Assembly: GCF_024341905.1 (NCBI RefSeq)
Contig: NZ_BQXY01000001.1
Coordinates: forward strand, 591,013 to 655,012
Length of the DNA: 64,000 nucleotides
DNA from: Clostridium folliculivorans
GTDB taxonomy: Bacteria; Bacillota; Clostridia; Clostridiales; Clostridiaceae
Reading direction: 5' to 3'
Position 1 is the stretch's first letter. Every line of letters starts with the position of its first letter. Shown here in pieces: positions 9,361 to 17,972 of this stretch. The translations under genes were made by a program, and so were the position numbers. The notes beneath the pieces are model-generated. The model was not told the origin of the DNA. It did not search any database and saw only the letters and a list, made by a program, of their open reading frames with translations.

Positions 9361-9651
9361 TTTTTGTATGTCTGCAATTCTGTCAGAGGTGTAGGAACAA
9401 ATTATAATATTCTTCTTTTTGATAGATTTAAGGAAGAGTTATCAGAAAGATACTCTATAGATTAGGCCATAGTAAATACTTATAAAGCAGCTGGTAAAAC
9501 TATTATTTTCAGTATACTTACAGGGTTTATAGCACTTTGCATTATAATGCTTCCTGTATTTTTACCAGCGATGATCAGTCTTCCAAGTGCTATATGAAAT
9601 TTATTCTTAAGAAATAAAAAAGAGATTGGCAAAGTTGATAAAGTAGCATAA
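9361..9651 (+). pseudogene. Decayed MMPL/RND-like transporter fragment
   Basis: One frame reads GVGTNYNILLFDRFKEELSE from 9388, then AIVNTYKAAGKTII and SILTGFIALCIIM, which is the MMPL-family pattern of a (T/N)DY motif in a membrane helix followed by RYxEEL and an AG..I..S..T helix. The frame is broken by TAG at 9463-9465 and a TGA shortly before the end, and there is no start or upstream half. It ends in TAA at 9649-9651. This is a remnant of a much longer lipid or antibiotic exporter. The remaining 9000-9860 spacer holds the two AraR boxes and a terminator. Confidence 0.6.
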
Positions 9652-9777
9652 GGATATTTATCATATTTAAACCATAAAATAGAAGCCTCTGCATCATGGA
9701 TTTAATAATTCTATGTGTAGAAGCTTTTTGCATCTTAAATTTAATTTCTTTTGAAAGATGATTTAAGGTTATATAAA

Positions 9778-9811
9778 TAACCGCACACTAACAATATTAG
9801 GTGTGCGGTTA
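9778..9811 (-). terminator. Terminator hairpin of the ferredoxin operon, copy 1 of a repeated hairpin
   Basis: TAACCGCACAC pairs with GTGTGCGGTTA. Read on the minus strand it follows the ferredoxin stop and leads into TTATTTATAT. The same arms recur at 17424-17457 after another minus-strand flavoprotein gene. Confidence 0.7.
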
Positions 9812-9859
9812 AAATATTTTTAACAATAAGTTATATAATCTAGATTTAGATACTCTCAG

Positions 9860-10036
9860 TTAATTTTTAGAAATACATTTTTTAGGACAAGCAAGCTGAC
9901 ATGCGCCACAGTCAACACACCCAGACTGGTCAATTGATCTCTTTCTATCATCACCTTGAGTTATGCATCCAACGATACATACTCTTTGACATGTACCACA
10001 ACCTACACATTCTGATTTGTCAATTTTTCTTGGCAT
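9860..10036 (-). CDS. Small 2[4Fe-4S] ferredoxin
   Basis: A 58-residue protein too short for many gene callers. Two C-x2-C-x2-C-x3-C motifs are present: C10-C13-C16-C20 and C40-C43-C46-C50, the second followed by Pro; extra cysteines are at 24 and 54. Each motif set holds a low-potential [4Fe-4S] cluster, so it carries electrons in the cytoplasm. GAGGGGG precedes the ATG at 10036. It starts 29 bases after the FMN-binding protein gene ends, so the two probably form one operon and the ferredoxin may pass electrons to or from that flavoprotein (inference). Confidence 0.92.
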   Translation of the reverse strand: MPRKIDKSECVGCGTCQRVCIVGCITQGDDRKRSIDQSGCVDCGACQLACPKKCISKN

Positions 10037-10065
10037 AATAATGCCCCCTCTTGGTTATGTATTCT

Positions 10066-10437
10066 CTATAAAGTTTGTTTACAAGAGTCAACTGTTATTT
10101 CTAAAACTCTTGTTAAGAACGGATATTTTTCTTTCATCATATCGAAGTGTTCGCCGCTTTTTAAATATTTAGCAGCTCCTTCAAGTAAGAATCCAGTTCC
10201 CATATAGTTATAGCCCATTACCTCTTTTGATCCCATAGTTAATTTAACCTTAGGGTTGATATTAATATTTTCTTCTGTTTTGATCATTGCAGCTGCAGGT
10301 ATCAATATTTTATTTCCCTCTACAACAACTAAATAGCTGTTCCAAGTATTACAAACATGAGCGTCATTATTTGCCCAAGATACTATAGATACTACACCTT
10401 CGTGATTTATTACTTCTAAAAACTTTTCTGTTAACAT
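10066..10437 (-). CDS. Pyridoxamine-phosphate-oxidase-like FMN-binding protein
   Basis: A 123-residue protein of the split beta-barrel FMN-binding superfamily. The order of N-terminal helix (MLTEKFLEVINHEGVVSI), strands ending in HVCNTWNSYLVVVEG, then ILIPAAAMIKTEENI and KVKLTMGSKEVMG fits the short clostridial members of the PNPOx-like group. True PLP synthesis is unlikely because the substrate-binding residues of PdxH are not apparent; a flavin-linked redox or sensing role is more plausible. It is the first gene of a ferredoxin operon with its own promoter (10496-10524) and faces an Rrf2 regulator gene across a 194-base spacer. Confidence 0.75.
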   Translation of the reverse strand: MLTEKFLEVINHEGVVSIVSWANNDAHVCNTWNSYLVVVEGNKILIPAAAMIKTEENININPKVKLTMGSKEVMGYNYMGTGFLLEGAAKYLKSGEHFDMMKEKYPFLTRVLEITVDSCKQTL

Positions 10438-10475
10438 ATTTGTTCCTCCTCTAATTACGGATAAGAATTATCGTC

Positions 10476-10524
10476 GACACATGTTGTCTATAATTAATAT
10501 ACAATAAGTTTTTCCTTTAGTCAA
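10476..10524 (-). promoter_or_regulatory. Minus-strand promoter with palindrome at the transcription start
   Basis: On the minus strand TTGACT (10519-10524) and TATATT (10496-10501) are exactly 17 bp apart. Immediately downstream is the imperfect palindrome GACAACATGTGTC (10476-10488), where a repressor would cover the transcription start. The divergent Rrf2 gene is the obvious candidate regulator (inference). Confidence 0.65.
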
Positions 10525-10631
10525 CAGAGAAATTATGATTAATTTGTGTTATGAAACGAGTGTCTTGATTGAGAAGAAATAATAAGCTATCATAATAGGA
10601 TATTAGAATATATTAAAGGAGAAGGAATGGA

Positions 10632-11138
10632 ATGAAGTTTTCAGTAGGTGTTGAATATGCGTTGCATTGTTTATTATATATGGTAAATTTAGAGGAAGGC
10701 ACATCAGTAGGAATAAGAGATTTGGCTACATTTCAAGGTGTTTCAGAAACTTATTTATCAAAGGTGTATGCCAGATTAAGTAAAGCAGGAATTATAAAAT
10801 CTGTTCCTGGTGTAAAGGGCGGATATGCACTTGCACGTAAGGCAGATGAAATAACATTTTGGGATGTTGTTGAGGCTGTAGAAGGAAGCGAGCCGTTTTT
10901 TCAGTGTGCAGAAATAAGGCAAAATAATATATTGCTGGATAAAGATAATCTACCAGATACACATACAAAATGCCCTTGCTTAATAAAGGTAGTAATGTTG
11001 GATGCAGAAAATGAAATGAAGAGATATTTAACTAATAAGACCTTAGCATGGTTATATAACGAAGTATACGATAAGAAGCTTCCAAAAGAGGTAGAAAAGG
11101 AAACTATAGAATGGTTTGAAAATGCTAGAAAGAAGTAA
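10632..11138 (+). CDS. Rrf2-family transcriptional regulator, probably Fe-S sensing
   Basis: A 168-residue Rrf2-type winged-helix regulator. The start MKFSVGVEYALHCLLYM and the recognition region GVSETYLSKVYARLSKAGIIKSVPGVKGGY (about 36-65) are classical. C92, C114 and C116 occupy the region that holds a [2Fe-2S] or [4Fe-4S] cluster in IscR, NsrR and RsrR, so it probably senses oxygen, nitric oxide or redox state. The spacing 92-(21)-114-x-116 is wider than in IscR. It is divergent from the FMN-protein/ferredoxin operon, likely its target. An AAAGGAGAAGG site precedes ATG at both 10627 and 10632; only the second gives the open frame. Confidence 0.85.
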   Translation: MKFSVGVEYALHCLLYMVNLEEGTSVGIRDLATFQGVSETYLSKVYARLSKAGIIKSVPGVKGGYALARKADEITFWDVVEAVEGSEPFFQCAEIRQNNILLDKDNLPDTHTKCPCLIKVVMLDAENEMKRYLTNKTLAWLYNEVYDKKLPKEVEKETIEWFENARKK

Positions 11139-11248
11139 AAAGCTATTTTACAATATAATTTAAAAGCATTATGGAAATTTGGCCGAAATGTTTCCTTTGG
11201 GTCTTAAAATTTGTCAGTTTGAGTGAAAATAATACATATGAAAGATTA

Positions 11249-11273
11249 TAGCCACAGGTCATGCCTGTGGCTA
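11249..11273 (+). terminator. Hairpin after the Rrf2 gene
   Basis: TAGCCACAGG pairs perfectly with CCTGTGGCTA around TCATG. No strong T-run follows (CTAATTTAAT), so termination may be partial. The rest of 11139-11392 shows no gene. Confidence 0.55.
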
Positions 11274-11392
11274 ATTTAATCGCAATTATTGATGCATTGA
11301 TATATAATTATATTAATTTATTACTTAATAAGGTGTGACTCAAATTGAAGCGATACACCGTTATATAATCTACTAGAATAGGAGCAATTCCA

Positions 11393-14056
11393 ATGAATAT
11401 AGATGATTTAATTATATACAATAAAACCATACCTAAAAGAGAAGCAAAGTATGCAGATTTTCCAAGTAACTTATCACAGGAACTTTGTGGATATCTTTCT
11501 GAAAAAGGAATTGATAAACTATATTGTCATCAGGCAGAAATGTTTGAAAAGTCAATGGAACGAAACAATATTGTAATAACAACATCAACAGCAAGTGGAA
11601 AAACTCTTAGTTTTTTGCTGCCAGTTATTAATGAGATTTTATCAAATCCTCTTGCAAGAGCGGTTTTTATATATCCTACAAAAGCTCTAGCAAGTGATCA
11701 ATACCGTGCCATCCTGCCTTACTTAGAATATTTCGGAGATAACAGGATTTCAGCAGGAGTATATGATGGAGATACCACTGTAAATGAAAGAAGCAGAATC
11801 AGAAAAAATGCCAACATTATATTAACAAATCCGGAAATGATAAATGCTGCATTTCTACCGAACCACAGTAAGTTTGGATTTGATTTTATATTTTCTAATC
11901 TAAAGTATGTAGTAATTGATGAACTTCATACATATAGAGGTGCCTTTGGATCACATGTTGCCAATGTATTTCGAAGACTAGGAAGAATATGCAGATATTA
12001 TAATTCATCACCACAATATCTATGTAGTTCGGCAACTATAGCTAATCCTGTTGAACTGGCAGAAGAAATCTGCGGGCAAAAATTTATTAGAGTAGATAAG
12101 GATGGTTCACCAGCTGCAAAAAGGAAATATATGCTTGTACAACCGCCAAAGATTATGGGCAATGATAAAAAATATTATGGGCAAGTTCAGACAACTACAG
12201 TTGCTGCTGATTTAATACCTGACTTAGTAGAAAATGATAATAGTTTTATTGCCTTTGCGAAGTCAAGAAGAAACGTGGAAGTTGTATTAAAAGAATCAAG
12301 AGATAAATTAGAAACGGAAAATTTTTTTGGAGCGTCCTTAGCAGATAAGATATCTGGATATAGGGGAGGTTATACACCATTAGAGCGAAAAGAAATTGAA
12401 AACAAAATGATCACCGGAGTTTTACGAGGATTAATATCTACTAATGCTCTAGAACTAGGTATAGATATTGGGAAGATTGATACTACAGTGATTGTAGGAT
12501 ATCCGGGAACAAGAGCATCTTTCTGGCAGCAGACAGGGAGAGCTGGTAGAAGTGGAAGTGAATGCACCAATTATTTGATTCTTGATGGTCTACCTTTTGA
12601 TCAGTACATAGGTGTTAATCCAGATTGGCTTTTTAAAAGCGGAAGTGAAAATGCAGTGATTGATAAAAATAATCTTCTGATAGAGTTAGCACACATACGT
12701 GCTGCGGCGGCTGAAATACCATTAACCTTGGATGATATTTCGATTTTTCCTGATCTCGGAGAAACAATTCCAGTTTTAATAAGAGCAAAGGAGTTGATAA
12801 ATCAGAGTGGAAAGTTTGCATGGAGCGGTAATTCCTTCCCTGCAGGAGATTTTAGTTTAAGAAACATTGATAAGTTTCGATACAAACTTATTAATAAAGA
12901 AAATAATAAAGAAGTTACTGAAATGGATGAAATGCAGGCCTTTCGTGAAATTCATAATGGAGCGATTTACATGCATGATGGTATTCAGTATCAGGTTATC
13001 AAACTTGATTTGGAAAGTAAAACTGCATTTTGTATACCTTTTAATGGAAACTATTATACAATGCCAGGAGCCAATACAGATATCAGGATTATTCAAGGCA
13101 ATAAGGAAATGGAGTATAGCCGTGTAAAGGTTGCTTTTGGTGATGTAAATGTTAATGAAGTAGTTTATATGTATAAGAAATTGCAGTTTCACAATCATCA
13201 GAACTTAGGTTTTGAACATTTAGAAAAACCATTATCTAAGGACTTTGATACGGAAAGTACTTGGATAAGAATTCCGGATAATGTTGTTATGGTGTATAGA
13301 AGATTGCTTCAGGAGAGTCAAAATGGCATGATCATAAGAAATAATCATTTTGAGGGTTTGTGTTATGCTGTTAAAAATGCAGCAATGATGTCTACTATGA
13401 CAGAACAGGAAGATATGGGTGTTGTAATGTCTAACAATGCCATAGAAATAAGTGAAAATTTTAATGATGAAGTATATATGTTTGTTTATGATAAATATAT
13501 AGGTGGACTAGGGTATGCGGAAAAAGTATTTGATTTAACTGCGCAGATTGTTGAAGCTGCAATTAAGATGGTGGGTGGATGCAAGTGTGAAGGTGGTTGC
13601 GCTGCGTGCATCGGTGATTATAAATTGGATAAAGCCATGGTTCTGTGGGGATTAAAGAATTTATTAGAAGAAATTGAAGCTCCGAAGGGTATTAAGCTGA
13701 TTGAATACGCTCCATCAACATTTATTAAAAAACAATTTCAATTTAATGAGCTTAAGGAAAAATGGCAAGAGTTCTGTGAATATATGCAGGAAAATGGAGA
13801 CTCATTTGCGAAGTTCTTAAGCACAATTACTGAGGTGGAGATAGATAATCGCACTTTAACTTTAGTTTTGCAGAATGCTTTTTATAAAGAATGGGCAATG
13901 GAAGAAACTAATAGAAAAAGTATAATAAACATTATCTCCTTTCATACAGATGCTCCCTCGGGCCTTCAATTAAAAGTAAGACTTGAAGACACAGCCGATG
14001 ATAGAAAAAATGTAAAGAATAAATTGCAAAGAAGATATGAAGATCTTGTGGAATAG
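11393..14056 (+). CDS. MrfA/YprA-like DEAD/DEAH helicase with C-terminal cysteine cluster
   Basis: An 887-residue superfamily 2 helicase. Walker A TASGKT is at 66-71, DELH at 176-179, SSAT at 212-215, and the arginine-finger motif QQTGRAGR near 379. The C-terminal half has four cysteines, C730, C732, C736 and C739, the metal-binding pattern of the DUF1998-type domain that marks Bacillus MrfA (YprA), a 3'-5' helicase repairing mitomycin adducts. It is about 140 residues longer than MrfA, mainly beyond the Cys cluster. The MrfB nuclease is absent; instead a UvrD-like helicase follows after 9 bases. DNA repair is the most likely role. Confidence 0.82.
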   Translation: MNIDDLIIYNKTIPKREAKYADFPSNLSQELCGYLSEKGIDKLYCHQAEMFEKSMERNNIVITTSTASGKTLSFLLPVINEILSNPLARAVFIYPTKALASDQYRAILPYLEYFGDNRISAGVYDGDTTVNERSRIRKNANIILTNPEMINAAFLPNHSKFGFDFIFSNLKYVVIDELHTYRGAFGSHVANVFRRLGRICRYYNSSPQYLCSSATIANPVELAEEICGQKFIRVDKDGSPAAKRKYMLVQPPKIMGNDKKYYGQVQTTTVAADLIPDLVENDNSFIAFAKSRRNVEVVLKESRDKLETENFFGASLADKISGYRGGYTPLERKEIENKMITGVLRGLISTNALELGIDIGKIDTTVIVGYPGTRASFWQQTGRAGRSGSECTNYLILDGLPFDQYIGVNPDWLFKSGSENAVIDKNNLLIELAHIRAAAAEIPLTLDDISIFPDLGETIPVLIRAKELINQSGKFAWSGNSFPAGDFSLRNIDKFRYKLINKENNKEVTEMDEMQAFREIHNGAIYMHDGIQYQVIKLDLESKTAFCIPFNGNYYTMPGANTDIRIIQGNKEMEYSRVKVAFGDVNVNEVVYMYKKLQFHNHQNLGFEHLEKPLSKDFDTESTWIRIPDNVVMVYRRLLQESQNGMIIRNNHFEGLCYAVKNAAMMSTMTEQEDMGVVMSNNAIEISENFNDEVYMFVYDKYIGGLGYAEKVFDLTAQIVEAAIKMVGGCKCEGGCAACIGDYKLDKAMVLWGLKNLLEEIEAPKGIKLIEYAPSTFIKKQFQFNELKEKWQEFCEYMQENGDSFAKFLSTITEVEIDNRTLTLVLQNAFYKEWAMEETNRKSIINIISFHTDAPSGLQLKVRLEDTADDRKNVKNKLQRRYEDLVE

Positions 14057-14065
14057 GAGGCTTTC

Positions 14066-16183
14066 ATGCATTACCAAAAAGAAATAGATAGATTAAATGA
14101 ATATCAAAAAGAAGCGGTTTTAGATGAAAGTGATGCATGTATTGTAAATGCAAACGTAGGAAGCGGAAAAACAACAGTACTTATTTCAAAGATTGTATAT
14201 CTTCACTATGCAAAAAATATCAGTTATAAAGACATGATTGTATTAACCTTTACCAATAAAGCTGCAAATGAAATAAAAGAAAGGCTACTCGCTTTAGACG
14301 ATAGTATTCAATTAGATGAATTAAAGGGATTTGGAACCTTTCATAGTGTTGCTCTTCATTTACTTAAAGACAGATTATCTGTTGAAAAGATAGGATATAC
14401 AAAGGGTTTTTTAGTAATAGAGCCTGAAGAAGAGTTAGATATTGCTATGGAAATCATACAGGAAGAAAAGCTAACAATTAAGTATAAAAACAGACTGAAA
14501 AAACGATTGGAACAGGCAAATGCTATAGAGAGGGAAGAAGAAAAAATCTCTAAGTATAGCGACGATATATTTAAGCTGGTTCAGCTATTGATAGAAGAAA
14601 AAATAAAACAAAACAAAATGTCCTTTTCAGATATATTGGAAAGTGTAAATATTTTATTGGAGGATACTATAATAACTCCAAAGTGGATTATTATTGATGA
14701 GGTTCAAGACAGCGATAATAAGCAGCTTGAGTTTATTGATAGATTAAAAGGTTCAGATGCTAAATTGTTTGCAGTAGGTGACCCTAATCAGGTTATTTAT
14801 AGTTGGCGCGGAAGTACGCTTAATGTATTTTATACATTAAAACATAGATATAAAGCTAAAGAACTATCTCTTCCAATTAATTACCGATCTAGTAGTTCTA
14901 TCTTAGAAGCGGCTAGATGTTTTCTTCTAGATGGAAGTGAATTAAAAGGAATACGTGAATCGGGAAATAAGATCATAGTGAAAAATCAGTATAATTCATT
15001 TAATGAAGCTTGTTACCTTGTTGATAGAATTAAGGAAATACATAACTCTGGTGTAAGGTATAGTGACATTGCTATTTTTTACAGATTGCAGAATCAGTCT
15101 CAGGTTTTTGAAGGTGTGTTTTCGAAAAATAATATTCCTTATGAAGTATCTATGAAGAAAAATATACGTGATATTCCAGTACTTAACTGGATGATTAAAC
15201 TATTTCGTTTTGCGGTAAATCCTAATGATTCATCATCTGGAGTATATGTTCTTAGCAATAAAGATTATGGTGAACGAATAAAAGAAGCTACAGCGAGAAA
15301 AATTGTGAGAGAGCAGAATATAGAAAAATCAGAACTATATATGAAAATGTATAAATTTCTTAACGAATGCTCGGAAATAATCAAATCTGAAGAGATATAT
15401 GACTATTTTGAATTTGATAAATATATAAGGCCAACGGCTTCCACTTATAAAGAAGATAAAGAAGCTATTTGTACTTTGCTTAATATTATTATGACATATG
15501 TGCAAGAAAAGCAAATGAAATTTCTTGATGGACTTAGAGATTTCGTAAACTCTTCTGCTTTATATGGTGTTAATATACTGCAGAAGGATATAAGTAGTGA
15601 TACGGATTCAATTAAGCTTATGACTTTGCATGCCTCTAAGGGGCTAGAGTTTTCGTATGTATTTATTACAGGTGTAAATTATGGATTGATTCCATTGAGT
15701 ACAAGGGATATTGAAGAAGAAGAGGAAATGAGGTTGTTTTTTGTTGGTATTACGAGAGCAAAGGATTATCTAGAACTTTCCTATTATACAAATCCAGATT
15801 ATCAAAGGGTAGCTTCAGGAGAAAGTAGATATATTCATATGATACCATCTAAACTTATAGAGAGTGAAGATGTTAAAAGTTCTAATGTTAATTTGAAAGA
15901 GCTTAAAAAGCAGATTCAGGAAGCAAAAAATGAATACAAGAAAGAAGAAGCAGCAAATGAAGCAGTAGTTCGAGAAGTAATGGAAGTAACTGAATCGGAA
16001 ATTGAGGCGGCAGTTGGGATAGATATTGAAACAGTAAATGAAGAAGAAGTAAAACTTGCGCGTCATAAAAAATATGGCACAGGAAAAGTACTTAAAGAAG
16101 ATGATATGATGATCGAAGTAGAGTTTGAGAATTACGGAGTGAAAGAATTTATAAAAGCTTTTAGTGAACTTGAATTTTTGTAA
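14066..16183 (+). CDS. UvrD/PcrA-like superfamily 1 helicase
   Basis: A 705-residue ATP-dependent DNA helicase. Walker A VGSGKTT (31-37), an early TFTNKAA motif Ia, Walker B IIDEVQD with D211-E212, motif III GDPNQVIYSWRGS, motif V LMTLHASKGLEF and motif VI FVGITRAKDYLELS are all visible, so it should be active. After a charged linker the last 45 residues (HKKYGTGKVLKEDDMMIEVEF) form the Tudor-like tail found in PcrA, which contacts RNA polymerase. GGAGG before the ATG and a 9-base gap place it in one operon with the MrfA-like helicase. PcrA itself is usually encoded beside ligA, so this is a paralogue. Confidence 0.85.
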   Translation: MHYQKEIDRLNEYQKEAVLDESDACIVNANVGSGKTTVLISKIVYLHYAKNISYKDMIVLTFTNKAANEIKERLLALDDSIQLDELKGFGTFHSVALHLLKDRLSVEKIGYTKGFLVIEPEEELDIAMEIIQEEKLTIKYKNRLKKRLEQANAIEREEEKISKYSDDIFKLVQLLIEEKIKQNKMSFSDILESVNILLEDTIITPKWIIIDEVQDSDNKQLEFIDRLKGSDAKLFAVGDPNQVIYSWRGSTLNVFYTLKHRYKAKELSLPINYRSSSSILEAARCFLLDGSELKGIRESGNKIIVKNQYNSFNEACYLVDRIKEIHNSGVRYSDIAIFYRLQNQSQVFEGVFSKNNIPYEVSMKKNIRDIPVLNWMIKLFRFAVNPNDSSSGVYVLSNKDYGERIKEATARKIVREQNIEKSELYMKMYKFLNECSEIIKSEEIYDYFEFDKYIRPTASTYKEDKEAICTLLNIIMTYVQEKQMKFLDGLRDFVNSSALYGVNILQKDISSDTDSIKLMTLHASKGLEFSYVFITGVNYGLIPLSTRDIEEEEEMRLFFVGITRAKDYLELSYYTNPDYQRVASGESRYIHMIPSKLIESEDVKSSNVNLKELKKQIQEAKNEYKKEEAANEAVVREVMEVTESEIEAAVGIDIETVNEEEVKLARHKKYGTGKVLKEDDMMIEVEFENYGVKEFIKAFSELEFL

Positions 16184-16190
16184 ATATATT

Positions 16191-16222
16191 AAAACCTCAG
16201 CTTTCTAATGAGAGCAGGTTTT
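16191..16222 (+). terminator. Hairpin after the helicase operon
   Basis: AAAACCT pairs with AGGTTTT around CTTTC/AGAG inner pairing, seven bases after the UvrD-like stop. It lacks a T-run and may work with the stronger hairpin at 16280. Confidence 0.45.
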
Positions 16223-16279
16223 GAACATATAAGCTTTATTGTTATATACCGATTTTCTTAAATTATAATTACCTTAATT

Positions 16280-16315
16280 AAGGTCTCTGAAGAAGGTTGT
16301 TTCAGAGACCCTTTT
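16280..16315 (+). terminator. Terminator between convergent genes
   Basis: AAGGTCTCTGAA pairs with TTCAGAGACCCTT and runs into TTTTATT. It lies between the helicase operon and the convergent DUF2935 gene and could serve both. Confidence 0.75.
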
Positions 16316-16356
16316 ATTGAATTATATGATTAGGAAAAATACAAAATATAATGTAC

Positions 16357-17283
16357 TTACATAGATTTGCTGAATATTTTCAATAATCGTAAATAATGGT
16401 TTGCTTCACGCAATGTATGATCCGCAAGTAGTGGTATTATAATAGATTTAATTTTACATTCTAATAATCCATTGGTTCCTTGAGCTTTGAATTTACTAAT
16501 TTCTAAAGTTGCATTAAGACTATCCTCTGTTACTTTTGCAATTGGAATTGTTTGTTCCATAGCCTCTTTTGCCTCAGAGGTCAATTGGTCAAACTCTTCT
16601 CCGAAGTTTTCTGCAGTTTTAATAAGTTCCTTTTCTGTTGGATCAAGAAGTCCGTGGATAAATTTAGAGTGTTCAGCCATAATTCTGTTCCAGAAAGTCT
16701 CTTGTATATAAGCTTCTTTTTCTAGATCAATTTCTTCGTGATTCTGTAGTTTTTGAATAATGTTAGAATAAAATTTGGCTTCTCTTAAAATATGGTCTAT
16801 AAGTAAAGGATAATTACCTGTGAATATTTTGCAGGATAAGATGTCTGATAGTAGCATAGTTTTAAATTGTATTAAAGAATTTACTAAGGTCATAATTCTG
16901 TGATTAAGCGAGAATACTCTTTGTTCAAGAATGGAACTATCAATTTTGAAAGTGTCTCCTACTAAGTTGCCTTCTGCTTCAGTTAAGTTGACAGCGATAT
17001 TTACTCCGGTGTAATATGCTGAGGCCCTTTCAGCTTTTAACGTAAATGGTGTGATTACTTCTCCAGAGCGTAATACTTCAGAGCTAACAACGCCATTAGA
17101 CAATGAAATGGCTTCTGCTAGAAGTCTGTCAAATTCCATACGAAAGTTATCAGCGTGCATCAAATAATTAGAATCTTTTTGGGTGAAATTGATTTGCAAA
17201 AAGAATGAGTGTTCTTTCATGATACGTGTGAAAAAAAGATGTAACTCTAGTGATTGTCTTATGAAATCACCACGTGATAGCAT
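16357..17283 (-). CDS. DUF2935-type all-helical protein
   Basis: A 308-residue protein of two repeated halves, each starting with a helix of the form HLFFTRIMKEHSFFLQ (near residue 15-30) and FWNRIMAEHSKFIHG (near 200-214). This duplicated R-I-M-x-E-H pattern, with later E and H residues (LLIDHILREAKFY, LLADHTLREANHYL), is that of DUF2935, thought to be a ferritin- or hemerythrin-like metal-binding bundle; its function is not established. The frame is open further upstream to 17313, but AGAGGAGA eight bases before the ATG at 17283 fixes the start there. It appears to be a single gene. Confidence 0.75.
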   Translation of the reverse strand: MLSRGDFIRQSLELHLFFTRIMKEHSFFLQINFTQKDSNYLMHADNFRMEFDRLLAEAISLSNGVVSSEVLRSGEVITPFTLKAERASAYYTGVNIAVNLTEAEGNLVGDTFKIDSSILEQRVFSLNHRIMTLVNSLIQFKTMLLSDILSCKIFTGNYPLLIDHILREAKFYSNIIQKLQNHEEIDLEKEAYIQETFWNRIMAEHSKFIHGLLDPTEKELIKTAENFGEEFDQLTSEAKEAMEQTIPIAKVTEDSLNATLEISKFKAQGTNGLLECKIKSIIIPLLADHTLREANHYLRLLKIFSKSM

Positions 17284-17423
17284 ATTAAAATCTCCTCTAA
17301 TAATTTGCTTCAATATTATATTATTAAAGAATGATTAATATGATACTCCAAATAGAGGCTTTTTAAAGATATGAAAAAGTTATTCATTATATAATGTTGT
17401 AAGATAATTAAATTGTAAATAAA

Positions 17424-17457
17424 TAACCGCACACTTCTTTATTTTGGTGTGCGGTTA
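17424..17457 (-). terminator. Terminator, copy 2 of the repeated hairpin
   Basis: TAACCGCACAC and GTGTGCGGTTA again, with a different loop, leading into TTATTTATTTA on the minus strand after the flavin-reductase-like gene. Confidence 0.7.
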
Positions 17458-17498
17458 AAATGATATGCTATAAATTGCATTGTGATATATTTGTGTTT

Positions 17499-17924
17499 TT
17501 ATAAAGTATATTTTTTAGTATCATTACTTTCAAAGGATTTTACAAGGCCGTAGATTAAATTATCTTGCTCGATTCCTTCAAGATGCAATACATCTAAAAC
17601 TTCTACAACCATACAATTGGTCGCATCATCTATCAATATTGCAGAATCGTTAACTGTATAGTTGATATTTGCGAATTTATCTGCATCATCAGAATGACTA
17701 TTGCCAAGTGCATCAACTACATCTTGTTGGTTTTCATTTAATGCACTAACCCCAATGATATCGCCCTTGCTGATATTCTTTCCAGTTACACTTTGAGCAC
17801 CTAGCAGCATTAGAACTTTATCGTAATCTGCCTGCATTGACCATGCACATATCATACCGTATTTCTTTTCATTTTTTATAAAGCTAATAGCATTAGCTCC
17901 GTAATTAAAAGCACTAAGATTCAT
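17499..17924 (-). CDS. Flavin-reductase-like FMN-binding protein
   Basis: A 141-residue protein of the flavin reductase-like split-barrel family. Recognisable parts are the GMICAWSMQADYDKVLML strand pair, the TGKNISKGDIIGVSALNENQQDVVDALG stretch (family pattern of T..N....G.F.vn.L...Q..v...G) and the terminal CMVVEVLDVLHLEG.DNLIYG barrel strands. It would bind FMN and reduce flavin or a small acceptor. AAGGAG precedes the ATG, and an extended -10 (TGGTATAAT on the minus strand near 17955-17965) lies upstream. It shares its terminator hairpin sequence with the ferredoxin operon near 9.8 kb. Confidence 0.75.
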   Translation of the reverse strand: MNLSAFNYGANAISFIKNEKKYGMICAWSMQADYDKVLMLLGAQSVTGKNISKGDIIGVSALNENQQDVVDALGNSHSDDADKFANINYTVNDSAILIDDATNCMVVEVLDVLHLEGIEQDNLIYGLVKSFESNDTKKYTL

Positions 17925-17972
17925 TTTTTAGCTCCTTACAATTTTTTATTTATTATAATTATACCAATTTAT

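Noticed and set aside
10066..10437. PdxH, pyridoxamine 5'-phosphate oxidase of vitamin B6 synthesis
   Set aside because: The protein is only 123 residues, paired with a ferredoxin, and lacks the longer PdxH architecture; only the fold is supported.
12857..13198. Overlapping open frames on both strands within the MrfA-like helicase
   Set aside because: They lie wholly inside a well-supported gene, have low-complexity translations and no start signals.
11393..16183. Druantia or DISARM-type anti-phage system
   Set aside because: The DUF1998-like helicase is much shorter than DruE, and no methyltransferase, phospholipase-type or other system genes are nearby. A repair role is simpler.
9778..17457. 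The repeated GTGTGCGG hairpin as CRISPR repeats
   Set aside because: Only two copies, 7.6 kb apart, no spacers and no cas genes; they behave as terminators.
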